Source: Methylobacterium sp. WL1
Lineage (GTDB): Bacteria; Pseudomonadota; Alphaproteobacteria; Rhizobiales; Beijerinckiaceae
Assembly (NCBI RefSeq): GCF_008000895.1
Contig: NZ_CP042823.1
Location: 682,001-746,000, forward strand
DNA length: 64,000 nt
Direction of reading: 5' to 3'
The notes below the pieces were generated by a model. The model worked only from the letters and a program-made list of their open reading frames with translations. It was not told the origin of the DNA and ran no database searches. Below are positions 18,478 to 27,382 of the stretch, piece by piece (the first letter of the stretch is position 1; the number at the start of each line of letters is the position of its first letter). The translations under genes were made by a program, and so were the position numbers.

Positions 18478-19224
18478 ATGACCAGCCGCCTCGCCCTGAC
18501 CCCGCTCGTCGCCGTGCTGTTCGCCGGCCTCGGGGCCTGCAACACCGCCGACCGGCTGTCCCAGGTCGGCGCCACCCCGGCGCTGTCGGCGATCGAGGAT
18601 CCGACCACCCAGCCGGGCTACAAGCCTGTCCGGATGCCGATGCCCGACGTGCAGCCGGTCTCCTACGCGCCGAATTCGCTCTGGCGCACCGGCTCCCGGG
18701 CGTTCTTCAAGGATCAGCGGGCGGCCCGGCTCGGCGACCTGCTGACCGTGAAGGTCAACGTCACCGACAAGGCCAACATCAACAACGAGACCAAGCGGTC
18801 CCGGGCCAACACCGAGAGCTTCGGCCTGCCGAACGCCCTGGGGCTGGAGAACAATGCGGTCGGCAAGTCCTTCGGCGTCGGCAGCACGGCGCTGCTCGCC
18901 GCCACCTCGGCCACTGCCAACGACGGCGCCGGCTCGGTCCAGCGGGCCGAGACCGTGACCACCAACGTCGCCGCGGTGGTCACGCAGGTGCTGCCCAACG
19001 GCAACCTGGTGGTCGAGGGCAAGCAGGAGATCCGCGTCAACTTCGAGGTTCGCGAGATGGTGGTGGCCGGCGTGGTCCGGCCGGAGGACATCGAGTCCGA
19101 CAACACCATCGACTCGACCAAGATCGCCCAGGCCCGCATCGCGTATGGCGGCCGCGGCCAGATCACCGACGTGCAGCAGCCCCGCTACGGCCAGCAGATC
19201 GTGGATATCCTGCTGCCGTTCTGA
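18478..19224 (+). CDS. flgH: Flagellar basal body L-ring lipoprotein FlgH
   Basis: FlgH forms the outer-membrane L ring around the flagellar rod. The 248-residue protein has a lipoprotein signal ending 'FAGLGACNTAD', where the cysteine would be lipidated. Conserved family blocks are 'SLWRTGSRAFFKDQRAARLG', 'LLTVKVNVTDKANINNETKR' and 'VEGKQEIRVNFEVREMVVAG'. It is the last gene of the rightward flagellar arm and converges on the Gfo/Idh gene with only six bases between stops. Confidence 0.92.
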   Translation: MTSRLALTPLVAVLFAGLGACNTADRLSQVGATPALSAIEDPTTQPGYKPVRMPMPDVQPVSYAPNSLWRTGSRAFFKDQRAARLGDLLTVKVNVTDKANINNETKRSRANTESFGLPNALGLENNAVGKSFGVGSTALLAATSATANDGAGSVQRAETVTTNVAAVVTQVLPNGNLVVEGKQEIRVNFEVREMVVAGVVRPEDIESDNTIDSTKIAQARIAYGGRGQITDVQQPRYGQQIVDILLPF

Positions 19225-19230
19225 ACGCTC

Positions 19231-20529
19231 TCAACTCGGCTCCTCCGGCTCCGGCCCGCGGGTCACGTCGAGGCCCGAGGCGGCCCCCGCGGGCGGCCCG
19301 ACCTTCACCGGCGCACCGGTGCGCGCGGCCTCGTAGATCGCCTCCATGAGCACCTGATCCTGCAGCCCCTCTTCACCGGGGGTGCGGGGACGCAGGTTCT
19401 CCTGGATGCACCGGGAGAAGTGGTCCATCTCGAGGGCGAACTGGTTCTTGGGGCTCAGAACCTTCTCGTCGCGGGTTCCGTTCTTGCCGTCGCGGTGGGA
19501 CACGAACAGGCGCTGGCCCTCGTACGCGAAGGCGTTCTGCAGATCGACGGAGGCGCTCCCGGTGTGGAGCGTCAGGCTCCGGGCCTCGTACACGCCGTAG
19601 CTCGACGTGCATTGCGCGATCACCCCGGACGGGAAGCGCATCGTGAAGGTGACCGTCTCCTCGACCTCGCGGAACTTCGGATCGTCGGGCGGAGAGTGGA
19701 TCTGGGCCTGGATCAGGTCGGGCTCCTCGCCGAGGACGGCCCGGGTGGTGTTGAGGCAGTAGAGCCCGATATCCGGCAGCGATCCGCCGCCCGCGAGCGC
19801 CTTCTTGAGCCGCCACTGCTCAGGCAGCCCGCTCGTCTGGCCGTTGAACGCCTGGATCAGCCGGGGACGCCCGAACTCGCCTGAGCGGGCGAGCTTGATC
19901 ACCGCGCGGTTGTGCGGCTCGTACTGGCAGCGATAGGCGATCATCAGCTTGACGTTGGCCTGGTTGCAAGCCGCGATCATGTCGCGGCACTCCTGCGAGG
20001 CCACCGCCATTGGCTTCTCGCACAGCACCTGCTTTCCGGCTGCCGCGGCGGCCAGGACGTTGTCCCGGTGCACGCTGTTGGGCGTCACGACGTAGACCGC
20101 CTGGATTGCCGGGTTGGCCTTCAGCCGATCCCACTCGTCGTAGCCGTAGACGGCATCCTCGGGCAGGCCGTATTGCCGCGCCACGAGCTTGGCCTTGTCG
20201 GGGGTTCCCGACATCACCGCGGCCAACCGCGAGCGCTTGGTAACCCCGAAGGCCGGCAGGATCTCGTCGAGGCTCAAACGCCCGAGGCCGACGACGCAAT
20301 AGCCAACCCGCTGGCCCGGAGGCTGCGGCGCCGGGCTCGGCGCCGGCGGCCGGTCGGCCGGGCCGCGCCAGTTCGGGAACATCACGCGGCCGCCCTGAAC
20401 AGCGCCGGTATCGGCCGGAACCGCCGGGCCGAGCTGGGCCGCCTGGGCGGTGCTGCCGAGGCCAGCGCCGGCCAGGGCGCCCCCCGCGGCCAGGAGGGTG
20501 CGTCGTGAGAGTCGGGTGTCGTCCGCCAT
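19231..20529 (-). CDS. Tat-exported Gfo/Idh/MocA family oxidoreductase
   Basis: A 432-residue NAD(P)-dependent sugar oxidoreductase of the glucose-fructose oxidoreductase type. A twin-arginine signal (LSRRTLLAAGGALAG) predicts periplasmic export with bound cofactor, as known for Zymomonas Gfo. After a proline-rich linker the Rossmann start is 'VGYCVVGLGRLSLDEILPAF', followed by the family's catalytic 'EKPMAVASQECRDMI' with the EKP lysine. The substrate is not predictable; aldose-aldose oxidoreductase or glucose dehydrogenase activity are options. It is monocistronic and converges on flgH. Confidence 0.85.
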   Translation of the reverse strand: MADDTRLSRRTLLAAGGALAGAGLGSTAQAAQLGPAVPADTGAVQGGRVMFPNWRGPADRPPAPSPAPQPPGQRVGYCVVGLGRLSLDEILPAFGVTKRSRLAAVMSGTPDKAKLVARQYGLPEDAVYGYDEWDRLKANPAIQAVYVVTPNSVHRDNVLAAAAAGKQVLCEKPMAVASQECRDMIAACNQANVKLMIAYRCQYEPHNRAVIKLARSGEFGRPRLIQAFNGQTSGLPEQWRLKKALAGGGSLPDIGLYCLNTTRAVLGEEPDLIQAQIHSPPDDPKFREVEETVTFTMRFPSGVIAQCTSSYGVYEARSLTLHTGSASVDLQNAFAYEGQRLFVSHRDGKNGTRDEKVLSPKNQFALEMDHFSRCIQENLRPRTPGEEGLQDQVLMEAIYEAARTGAPVKVGPPAGAASGLDVTRGPEPEEPS

Positions 20530-20794
20530 GAGCCTCGCCGTTTCGCTGGATCCGGGTCACGGCAGCGAATCGCCGCGACATGGGACGAGCGTCCGCGATC
20601 AACGCTGTCCCGTCAGTGAACGCAGGCCGCCATCCGGTCGTTTCCGGACAGCAGCGCGGCGCGCAGACGCGCGACCTCCGCCTCACTGTCGGTCAGGCGG
20701 CGGGCCGCCGGAATCCGACTCGGAGGCCGCCTCCGTCGCCTCGCGGATGGGACCCGAAGGCCCCCTCAACCTCCGGTTTACCTTGATCGTCCGG

Positions 20795-21553
20795 TCAGGC
20801 GGGCGGCGGGGGATCGGGCGCCTCCACCTCGCCCCGCCGCTGAAGCTGGAGGGCGACGAACCAGCACAGCGACGCCCAGGCCGCGCCGATGCACCACCCG
20901 GCCAGCACGTCGCTCGGCCAGTGAACGCCGAGATAGATCCGGCTGAGTCCGACCAGCAGCGTCAGGCCGACCCCCAGTCCGAGAACCAGGGCCTTCGCGC
21001 TGCGATTGCGGTCGAGCCGGGCAATGAGGGTCGCCAGGGTCAGGTACGCGATCGCCGACATCGTGGCGTGGCCGCTCGGGAAGCTCGCCGTGAAGACCTC
21101 CATGCCGTGCGGGACAAGGTCCGGCCGGGGCCGCTGGTAGAACAGCTTCAGCACCGTCGAGATTAGCTCACCGCTGCCGACCGCGGCGAGCACGAACAGG
21201 CTGATCCGCCGGCGTCCGGAGACCGCCAGGTAGGCCGCCACCGCACAGGTCAGGAACAGGACCGTGAAGACGCTGCCGAGCCCGGTGATGTCGCGCATCG
21301 TCTCCTCGAGCCAGGGCGGCCCGATCGGGTCGGACAGGTCGGCGGGATTGCGCAGGGCCAGGAGGATCTTGCGGTCCAGCGCCGCGGTCGAGCCCTCGCC
21401 GACCTCGTGGGCGAGGTAGAAGAAGCCGTAGCCCAGGATGCTGACCCCGAGCAGAGCCACGAGGGGCCCGACCTCGTTCAGCCGAAGGCGCAGCCAGACC
21501 GACATCGCGCGCCCGGTCAGGGGATTGCGCTGCAGGCCACCCGGCGCCCTCAT
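20795..21553 (-). CDS. PAP2 family membrane phosphatase
   Basis: An integral-membrane lipid phosphatase of 252 residues. The start at 21553 is preceded by GGAAGGGGAG; longer in-frame starts overlap the upstream gene. All three PAP2 motifs are present: 'KLFYQRPRPD', 'FPSGHATMS' and 'SRIYLGVHWPSDVLAG', with the catalytic histidines, among several membrane segments. Relatives dephosphorylate undecaprenyl pyrophosphate, phosphatidic acid or phosphatidylglycerol phosphate. It follows the RNA ligase-like gene by 31 bases, so it is probably in one operon with it. Confidence 0.88.
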   Translation of the reverse strand: MRAPGGLQRNPLTGRAMSVWLRLRLNEVGPLVALLGVSILGYGFFYLAHEVGEGSTAALDRKILLALRNPADLSDPIGPPWLEETMRDITGLGSVFTVLFLTCAVAAYLAVSGRRRISLFVLAAVGSGELISTVLKLFYQRPRPDLVPHGMEVFTASFPSGHATMSAIAYLTLATLIARLDRNRSAKALVLGLGVGLTLLVGLSRIYLGVHWPSDVLAGWCIGAAWASLCWFVALQLQRRGEVEAPDPPPPA

Positions 21554-21584
21554 GGCGCTCCCCTTCCGGTCGGCGTGAGAACCA

Positions 21585-22115
21585 TTAGGCATTCTCCCCG
21601 AAGGCCAGCGTGGCGACGGGCTCCCAGGGACCGCCAAGATAGCGCCACAGTTGCGTCGCGGGCGCAGTGAAGTGGAACGGCGCGAAGCCGGCCGACAGGT
21701 CGGCGCGGAGCGCGCGGGCCTTGTCGGGGGTGACCTTGTTCTGCACCGTCACGTGTGGCCGCCAACCCTGCCGGTCCTGCGCCGTCAAGTAGGGCTCGAA
21801 GGCCTTGGCCAGCCGAGCCCGGAAGTTCGACAGCGACTCTGATTCGAGGACGTAGGCGACGCCGCGGCCCGTGAAGCGCAGGCCCGTGACGGCGACGCCA
21901 GGCGCCGGCACCGTCCGGGCCAGCGTCGTCACCGCCTCGATCACCCCGCGCTCCCGGTCCCCCGGCAGGTGGTGGAACAGCGTCGCGTGGGCCGGGATGA
22001 AGTTCAGGGCCTCCGGGAAGTTGCGCCGGCGCTCGCCGTCGAAGCGCGCGAAAGTCGGCTCGTCGAAGGCGAGCGTCAGGATCAGGGGGGCCGCGTCATG
22101 CATGAGACGCGACAT
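21585..22115 (-). CDS. 2'-5' RNA ligase / 2H phosphoesterase family protein
   Basis: A 176-residue 2H-superfamily protein. Both catalytic H-x-T motifs are visible: 'HATLFHHL' and 'HVTVQNKV', about 90 residues apart as expected. Family members open cyclic phosphates or ligate tRNA halves in vitro; the in vivo role is mostly unknown. The start at 22115 ('MSRLMHDAAPLILTLAFDEP') begins 14 bases after the radical SAM stop, suggesting co-expression with that gene. Confidence 0.8.
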   Translation of the reverse strand: MSRLMHDAAPLILTLAFDEPTFARFDGERRRNFPEALNFIPAHATLFHHLPGDRERGVIEAVTTLARTVPAPGVAVTGLRFTGRGVAYVLESESLSNFRARLAKAFEPYLTAQDRQGWRPHVTVQNKVTPDKARALRADLSAGFAPFHFTAPATQLWRYLGGPWEPVATLAFGENA

Positions 22116-22129
22116 GGCGCCAAAACCGC

Positions 22130-23272
22130 TCAGGTCCAGTAGAGCACCCGCGCGGCCGGCAGGTCGCGAGCGAGGCGATCCGTCAGATGCGTGCGCATCG
22201 CCTGCATCAAGGGCTTCGGGAAGACGTGCTTCACGGTGCCGAACTTGGTGCGCTTCTCCACGCGGTCGGCCTCGTCGAGGGGCAGGTCCGATCCCGGGTA
22301 CCAGCCGCGCAGGACCGCCTTCGAGATCGGCGTGAAGCGGTGGGTGATGAGTTCGGCGGTCAGGTCCAGATCGGGGATGCCCGCCAGCGCGTCGGCGGCA
22401 TCGCGGATCAGCCCGGCATAGGCCGCCTCCCAATCCGGTACCGGGATGATCGGCGCGATGGTTAGGCCCACGGGATAGCCGGCCCGCGCCATCGCGGCCA
22501 TGGCGGCGAGCCGCGCGTCGAGCGGGTCGGTGCCGCCCTCGTAGCGGGAAGCGGGACGGGCATTGACCGAGAAGCGGATCCGCGTGCGCCGGTTGTGCGG
22601 CAGGTCGAGGAGCGGGGCGACGGCGGCGAACTTCGTGGTGAAGCGCAACTGCACCGGCGCGTTCCAAGCGCCGAAATGCCGGATCGCCGCCGAGAGCGAG
22701 CCGGTGAGATGCTCGATGCCCAGAGGATCCGTGTAGCAGGACGCCTCGAAGGTCGTGCCCTCGTGAGCGCGCTCAGTGGACGCGGAGGTCACGGCGCCCT
22801 GGCCGGCATAGCCCGCGAGGTTGCCCAGTATCGCGTCGAGATTGGCGTAGGCCCGAGTCAAGGGCGGCCCCTGGAGCGAGCCGGCGAGGTAGCAATACTG
22901 GCAATGGGCCGGGCAGCCCTCCGCGAGGTCGAAGCGCCAGTCGGCCGAGGGCGGGATCGGTTGCAACCGCAGCTTCGTCGGCGGCGCCACCGTAATGGCG
23001 AGGGTCGCCTTGGCAGCGGTGTAGGCCCGGCGCGGATCAGCGTCGCGCAGCCCGGTGAGGCGGTTGGCGGCGAGCCGCTCCACGGGCAGCCCCATCGCCT
23101 CGGCCCGCGCGACCATGGCACGCCCATGCGCGAAATCCAGCGCGGCCGGGGTTACCAGCACTCGGCGCGGGCGCCAGAGCCGGGCCGGACGGGCACGGGC
23201 CGAGCCGTGGCTTTCAACCGGCGAGGGGGCGGGCATCAGGGCAGCGCTGGACGACATGTCTGTCGAACGCAC
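22130..23272 (-). CDS. SPL-family radical SAM protein (spore photoproduct lyase-like)
   Basis: A 380-residue radical SAM enzyme. The 4Fe-4S cluster motif is C120-x3-C124-x2-C127 ('GCPAHCQYCYLAG'), the spacing used by spore photoproduct lyase and its non-sporulating relatives. A long N-terminal stretch precedes it and 'TSASTERAHEGTTFEASCYT' follows. Alphaproteobacteria do not sporulate, so the true reaction is unknown; DNA or nucleotide repair is a reasonable guess given the family. It is the first gene of a likely three-gene operon with the RNA ligase-like and PAP2 genes. Confidence 0.82.
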   Translation of the reverse strand: MRSTDMSSSAALMPAPSPVESHGSARARPARLWRPRRVLVTPAALDFAHGRAMVARAEAMGLPVERLAANRLTGLRDADPRRAYTAAKATLAITVAPPTKLRLQPIPPSADWRFDLAEGCPAHCQYCYLAGSLQGPPLTRAYANLDAILGNLAGYAGQGAVTSASTERAHEGTTFEASCYTDPLGIEHLTGSLSAAIRHFGAWNAPVQLRFTTKFAAVAPLLDLPHNRRTRIRFSVNARPASRYEGGTDPLDARLAAMAAMARAGYPVGLTIAPIIPVPDWEAAYAGLIRDAADALAGIPDLDLTAELITHRFTPISKAVLRGWYPGSDLPLDEADRVEKRTKFGTVKHVFPKPLMQAMRTHLTDRLARDLPAARVLYWT

Positions 23273-23393
23273 GCCACCCCGGGCGGGTCCGGCCTCGGCG
23301 ACCCGGCAGCGTGCGGCCGAAGCGCTCGCCGCATTGAAGGCCTGTCGCCGTTCCCGATTGCAAGGTGATCGGGAACGGCTCTAAAGCACCGCC

Positions 23394-24347
23394 ATGGCTG
23401 CAGGCAGGGAGAGCGTACATGTCGGCCGCGACGGATGGCTGTTCCTCATCGGCGGCACCAACCGCGTCCTGGACCGTTACCGGGGCGGATTGCGGCACTG
23501 GCTGCTCCTGCGCGGCTGGACGCGGCTGATCGAAGCCCGGGCCCGGCGCGCGGAGCGTCTCGGGATCCGCTGCCTTCACGTGATCGTGCCGGAGAAGCTG
23601 TCGGTCTACGACGACAAGACCGACGGGCTGCGTTACGCCCCGGGCAAGGCCTCCACACGCCGTCTGGCGCGACGCCTGGCCCGGCATCCGGCCTACCTCG
23701 ATCTCCTGGCGCCCCTCCGGGCGGGCCGTGACGGCCTGGTGCCGCTCTACCTCCGCACCGACACGCATTGGACCATCGAGGGCTGCCTCCTGGCCTATCG
23801 CGAGATCATGCGCGCGCTGGGGTCGATCCCGCCGGCCGATATCGGCGCGCGGCCGCAACTCGTCACCGAAGCCGTGATGGACCTCGGCGAGAAACTCAGC
23901 GAGCGCCCACTGGAGCGGCTGAACCGGTTCATGCTGCTGCGCGACGCCAAGCGGGTCGAGGTCGGCCCGCTGCTCGCCGCCTACGAGGCGCAGGGGCGCG
24001 ACCGGGAGGCCCATGTCGGGGCCCACGTCGTCTTCCGGAACGAGGCGGAGGGCGCCGACCCGCGCCGCCTCGTGCTGTTCGGTGATTCCTGCGCGCATTT
24101 TGACCCGTTCCTGCTGACCGGGCTGCTGGCCGAAAGCTTCCGCGAGGTTCACTTTGTCTGGTCGGCCAGCCTCGACTGGGGCTACATCGAACGCGTGCGC
24201 CCCGACATCCTGCTGTTCGAGTTGGCCGAGCGATTCCTGGCGCGGCTGCCGCGGGACGATTTCGACGTGGCGGTCTCTGGCCAGCGCGGGACCGGCGGGC
24301 GGCTGGCGCAGATGAACGGCGCCGGGCGCGCCACCGCGGCTCAGTAG
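23394..24347 (+). CDS. AlgX/AlgJ-like SGNH hydrolase-fold protein
   Basis: A 317-residue protein of the alginate O-acetyltransferase AlgX/AlgJ-related family, which moves acetyl groups on exopolysaccharides. It starts 'VHVGRDGWLFLIGGTNRVLD', the typical opening of the group. The catalytic D-x-H motif is 'RTDTHWTIEG' (D123, H125), and the serine is in 'LVLFGDSCAHF'. No signal peptide is seen, which is unusual because relatives act in the periplasm. No other acetylation or polysaccharide genes are adjacent. It is divergent from the radical SAM gene. Confidence 0.75.
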   Translation: MAAGRESVHVGRDGWLFLIGGTNRVLDRYRGGLRHWLLLRGWTRLIEARARRAERLGIRCLHVIVPEKLSVYDDKTDGLRYAPGKASTRRLARRLARHPAYLDLLAPLRAGRDGLVPLYLRTDTHWTIEGCLLAYREIMRALGSIPPADIGARPQLVTEAVMDLGEKLSERPLERLNRFMLLRDAKRVEVGPLLAAYEAQGRDREAHVGAHVVFRNEAEGADPRRLVLFGDSCAHFDPFLLTGLLAESFREVHFVWSASLDWGYIERVRPDILLFELAERFLARLPRDDFDVAVSGQRGTGGRLAQMNGAGRATAAQ

Positions 24348-24565
24348 ATCGCGGGGTCCAGGCGGGCGAACTCGGTGATGCTGGCCCCTTGATACTTGAC
24401 GAAGGATTCGGGGGCGCAGGCGATCCCGATCATCAGCACGAGCAGGGTGGCGACGCAGGCGAGCGTCGCCGTGACCACGTCCGCATGCCGCTTAAGGGTG
24501 TGGATCAACAGACACCCCAGGGTGAACAGGGCCGCCTCAGCGACGGGCACCAGCGCGAACGACAT
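24341..24565 (-). CDS. Small membrane protein, function unknown
   Basis: A 74-residue hydrophobic protein with two probable membrane segments ('LVPVAEAALFTLGCLLI' and 'ATLACVATLLVLMIGIAC') and a short polar tail. No known family recognised. Its stop overlaps the end of the AlgX-like gene by 7 bases on the opposite strand. A GGAGCTGAG sequence precedes the ATG. Confidence 0.6.
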   Translation of the reverse strand: MSFALVPVAEAALFTLGCLLIHTLKRHADVVTATLACVATLLVLMIGIACAPESFVKYQGASITEFARLDPAIY

Positions 24566-24800
24566 CTCTCAGCTCCATGCAGTCTCCCGCCGAGCCGGGG
24601 GCGCTGCGGATGCGCAAAAGCGGGCGGGTGGCCGGAAAATGGCCGATTATGCTGCACTGCAATAGAAGCGTTCGCGCAAGCCTGCGTTGCACGAGGCTGT
24701 GGCGCACGCCGGAACCGAGTCGGACGGCGCCGCCGGCCCCTTTCCGCAGCCGTCTGGGCTCCCATCTCGCTTCGACGACCATCTGAACCGGGATATCACC

Positions 24801-25775
24801 ATGGGCCTCCTCGTCGACGGCGTCTGGCGCGACCAGTGGTACGACACCGCCTCGACCGGAGGCCGGTTCGAGCGAAAGGCCTCGTCCTTCCGCAACTGGG
24901 TGACCGCCGACGGAGCACCCGGTCCTTCAGGGGAGGGCGGCTTCAGGGCCGAGCCGGGGCGCTATCACCTCTACGTCTCGCTGGCCTGCCCGTGGGCCCA
25001 CCGCACCCTGATCGGGCGGGCGCTCAAGGGCCTGGAGGAGGCGATCACGGTCTCGGTGGTGGATCCGCACATGGGTGCCGAGGGCTGGGTGTTCGGAGAC
25101 ACGCCCGGGGCGACGCCGGACCCGATCCATCGCGCCAGCCGCCTCTACGAGGTCTACCGGGCGGCGGACTCATCCTATACCGGCCGCGTCACGGTGCCGG
25201 TGCTGTGGGACCGCAAGCGCGGCACCATCGTGTCGAACGAATCCGCCGAGATCCTGCGGATGCTCAACAGCGCCTTCGGGGAGACCGGGCCGGACCTGTA
25301 CCCCGAGGATCTGCGCGTTGCGATCGACGCGATCAACGAGCGGGTTTACGACCGGGTCAACAACGGCGTCTACAAGGCCGGCTTCGCCACCGCGCAGGAC
25401 GCCTACGCGGCAGCCTTCGAGGCGCTGTTTTCCGAACTCGACGCGCTGGAGGAGCGCCTCGACCGGGGCCGCTATCTCTGCGGCGACCGACTGACCGAGG
25501 CTGATATCCGCCTGTTCACGACGCTCGTGCGGTTCGATGCCGTCTATGTCGGGCATTTCAAGTGCAACCGGCGCCGCATCGCGGATTATCCCAACCTGTC
25601 GAACTATCAGCGCGACCTCTACGCGCTTCCCGGTGTGGCCTCGACAGTCGATTTCACGCACATCAAGCGGCACTATTACGAGAGTCATCCGACCATCAAC
25701 CCGACCCGGATCGTACCGCTCGGTCCAGAACTCGATCTTACCGCCCCAAACGACCGTGCCCTACGGTTCGGTTGA
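24801..25775 (+). CDS. Glutathionyl-hydroquinone reductase (Xi-class glutathione S-transferase)
   Basis: A 324-residue enzyme that removes glutathione from glutathionyl-hydroquinones in the cytosol. The catalytic cysteine is C63 in 'LACPWAHRTL', the CPWAH signature of the YqjG/PcpF/EcmB class. The conserved N-terminal tryptophan region ('RDQWYDTASTGGRFERKASS') and the C-terminal GST helical domain ('YDRVNNGVYKAGFATAQ') are present. I used the ATG at 24801, where the family begins ('MGLLVDGVW'); an in-frame start 114 bases earlier adds residues with no match. Confidence 0.9.
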   Translation: MGLLVDGVWRDQWYDTASTGGRFERKASSFRNWVTADGAPGPSGEGGFRAEPGRYHLYVSLACPWAHRTLIGRALKGLEEAITVSVVDPHMGAEGWVFGDTPGATPDPIHRASRLYEVYRAADSSYTGRVTVPVLWDRKRGTIVSNESAEILRMLNSAFGETGPDLYPEDLRVAIDAINERVYDRVNNGVYKAGFATAQDAYAAAFEALFSELDALEERLDRGRYLCGDRLTEADIRLFTTLVRFDAVYVGHFKCNRRRIADYPNLSNYQRDLYALPGVASTVDFTHIKRHYYESHPTINPTRIVPLGPELDLTAPNDRALRFG

Positions 25776-25866
25776 GCGGAGGCCGATCCCGCCCGGCAGG
25801 CCCGCCTCCCTCGACAGACCGTTCAGGACGCCTAGTTCGACCGCAAACGGAGGAGACAGGCCTGCC

Positions 25867-26334
25867 ATGACGAACCGACTGCGCCTCGCGCTGCTTTGCG
25901 CGCTCCTCGGCCTCCCCTGCACGGCGCACGCGCAGGCTGCGCTCCGGCTGGAAGGGTCGTGCGAGAAGCTGATCGTCAACGGCCAGGATCTCAGCGCGTC
26001 CTGCAGCGACGTGCTGATGAATGCCGTCAACCGCAACCGCACGAGCTTCGACTTCTCCGCGAAGGATGGCCAGACCATCAGCTTCAGCGGCAACGGCGCA
26101 CAGCAGGAGGCGACCGAGGAGACCGACCCGCTGCAGCCGATCAACTTGGTGATGGTCGGCAAGGACGGGACGCCGACGCTGGCGATCGGCGCCTGCCGCT
26201 TCTCGGCCCCGGAGCCCGGCCGCACCGCGATCACATGCGAGGCCAGCACGGCGGATGGCCGCGCCTTCGCCGGAACCTTCGTAACGGCCGCCAAAGCTGC
26301 GGAGAAGGGGGCACCCGGGGCGCCGGCCCGGTGA
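25867..26334 (+). CDS. Secreted protein of unknown function
   Basis: A 155-residue protein with a signal peptide (MTNRLRLALLCALLGLPCTAHAQ). The mature part has several cysteines (including 'GSCEKL', 'SASCSDVL', 'IGACRF', 'ITCEAS') that could form disulphides, and a beta-rich composition. I do not recognise the family. A GGAGACAGG sequence precedes the ATG. It lies 91 bases after the GST gene and 72 before the thioredoxin gene, all rightward. Confidence 0.7.
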   Translation: MTNRLRLALLCALLGLPCTAHAQAALRLEGSCEKLIVNGQDLSASCSDVLMNAVNRNRTSFDFSAKDGQTISFSGNGAQQEATEETDPLQPINLVMVGKDGTPTLAIGACRFSAPEPGRTAITCEASTADGRAFAGTFVTAAKAAEKGAPGAPAR

Positions 26335-26406
26335 GTTTGGACTGGTCAGACCCGGTCAGAAGCCCCATCTAAGGCACTCCACGAAAAAAGTTCCGAAGCT
26401 AGGCCA

Positions 26407-27321
26407 ATGCTGAATGACACCCTTGCCGGCGGCGCCGCTCCGGCCGGCGACACCGATGCCCTGATCAAGGACACGACGACCGCGGGCTTCCGACAGGATG
26501 TCATCGCCGAGTCGATGCACCGGCCGGTCCTGGTCGATTTCTGGGCGCCTTGGTGCGGCCCCTGCAAGCAGCTCACGCCGGTCCTGGAGAAGGTTGTCAA
26601 GGCGGCCAAGGGCGCCGTGGCGCTGGTCAAGATGAACATCGACGACCATCCCTCGATCGCGGGCCAGCTCGGGATCCAGTCGATCCCGGCCGTGATCGTG
26701 TTCCAGAAGGGCCAGCCCGTCGACGGCTTCATGGGTGCAGTACCGGAAAGCCAGATCAAGGAGCTGATCGACCGTGTCGCGGGCCCCGCCCAGGATCCGG
26801 TCGAGCTGGCACTCGCGGACGCCGCCGCCCTGATCGAGGAGGGCGACCTTGCGGGCGCCTCCGAGATCTACGCCGCGGTCCTGGAGCAGCAGCCCGACAA
26901 CGTGGCGGCGCTCGCCGGCCTGGCGAAGATGCAGCTCGACGCCGGCGAGATCGAGAATGCCAAGCGCGTGCTGGCGATGGTCCCGGACGCAAAGGCCGCC
27001 GACCCGGCGCTCACCGGCGTCCGTGCCGCCCTGGAACTCGCCGAGCAGGCCGCCTCGCTCGGCGACCTCACGGGATTGCAGCGTGAGGTCGACGCCAATC
27101 CGGACGCCCACCAGGCGCGGTTCGACCTCGCTCTGGGTCTCGCCGCCGCGAACGAGCGCGGACAGGCGGTCGATCACCTGATCGAGTTGCGCAAGCGAGA
27201 CAAGGAATGGAACGAGGATGCGGCGCGCAAGCAGCTCCTGCAGTTCTTCGAGGCCTGGGGCGTGATGGATCCCGACACGATCCGGGGACGACGCAAGCTC
27301 TCGGCGCTCCTGTTCTCATGA
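26407..27321 (+). CDS. Thioredoxin-TPR protein (CnoX/YbbN-like)
   Basis: A 304-residue protein with an N-terminal thioredoxin domain, active site 'WAPWCGPCKQ' (C50, C53), and a C-terminal tetratricopeptide helical part ('AGASEIYAAVLEQQPDNVAA'). This matches E. coli CnoX/YbbN, a chaperone-redoxin that shields proteins from oxidation and hands them to GroEL/DnaK. Unlike E. coli CnoX, which lacks the full CxxC, this one keeps both cysteines and may be redox active. LON-domain and Trm112 genes follow in the usual rhizobial order. A strong stem-loop follows its stop. Confidence 0.88.
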   Translation: MLNDTLAGGAAPAGDTDALIKDTTTAGFRQDVIAESMHRPVLVDFWAPWCGPCKQLTPVLEKVVKAAKGAVALVKMNIDDHPSIAGQLGIQSIPAVIVFQKGQPVDGFMGAVPESQIKELIDRVAGPAQDPVELALADAAALIEEGDLAGASEIYAAVLEQQPDNVAALAGLAKMQLDAGEIENAKRVLAMVPDAKAADPALTGVRAALELAEQAASLGDLTGLQREVDANPDAHQARFDLALGLAAANERGQAVDHLIELRKRDKEWNEDAARKQLLQFFEAWGVMDPDTIRGRRKLSALLFS

Positions 27322-27335
27322 CACTTCGGCTCGCC

Positions 27336-27358
27336 CTGGGGCGGATATTCCGCCCCAG
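27336..27358. terminator. Perfect stem-loop between trx and the LON-domain gene
   Basis: CTGGGGCGGA (27336-27345), loop TAT, then TCCGCCCCAG (27349-27358): a perfect 10-bp GC-rich stem with a 3-base loop, 15 bases after the thioredoxin stop. There is no T-run after it, so it may be a factor-dependent terminator, an RNA-stability structure or a partial attenuator before the next gene. Confidence 0.55.
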
Positions 27359-27382
27359 CATCAGGCCCATCCGGGAGGCGCC

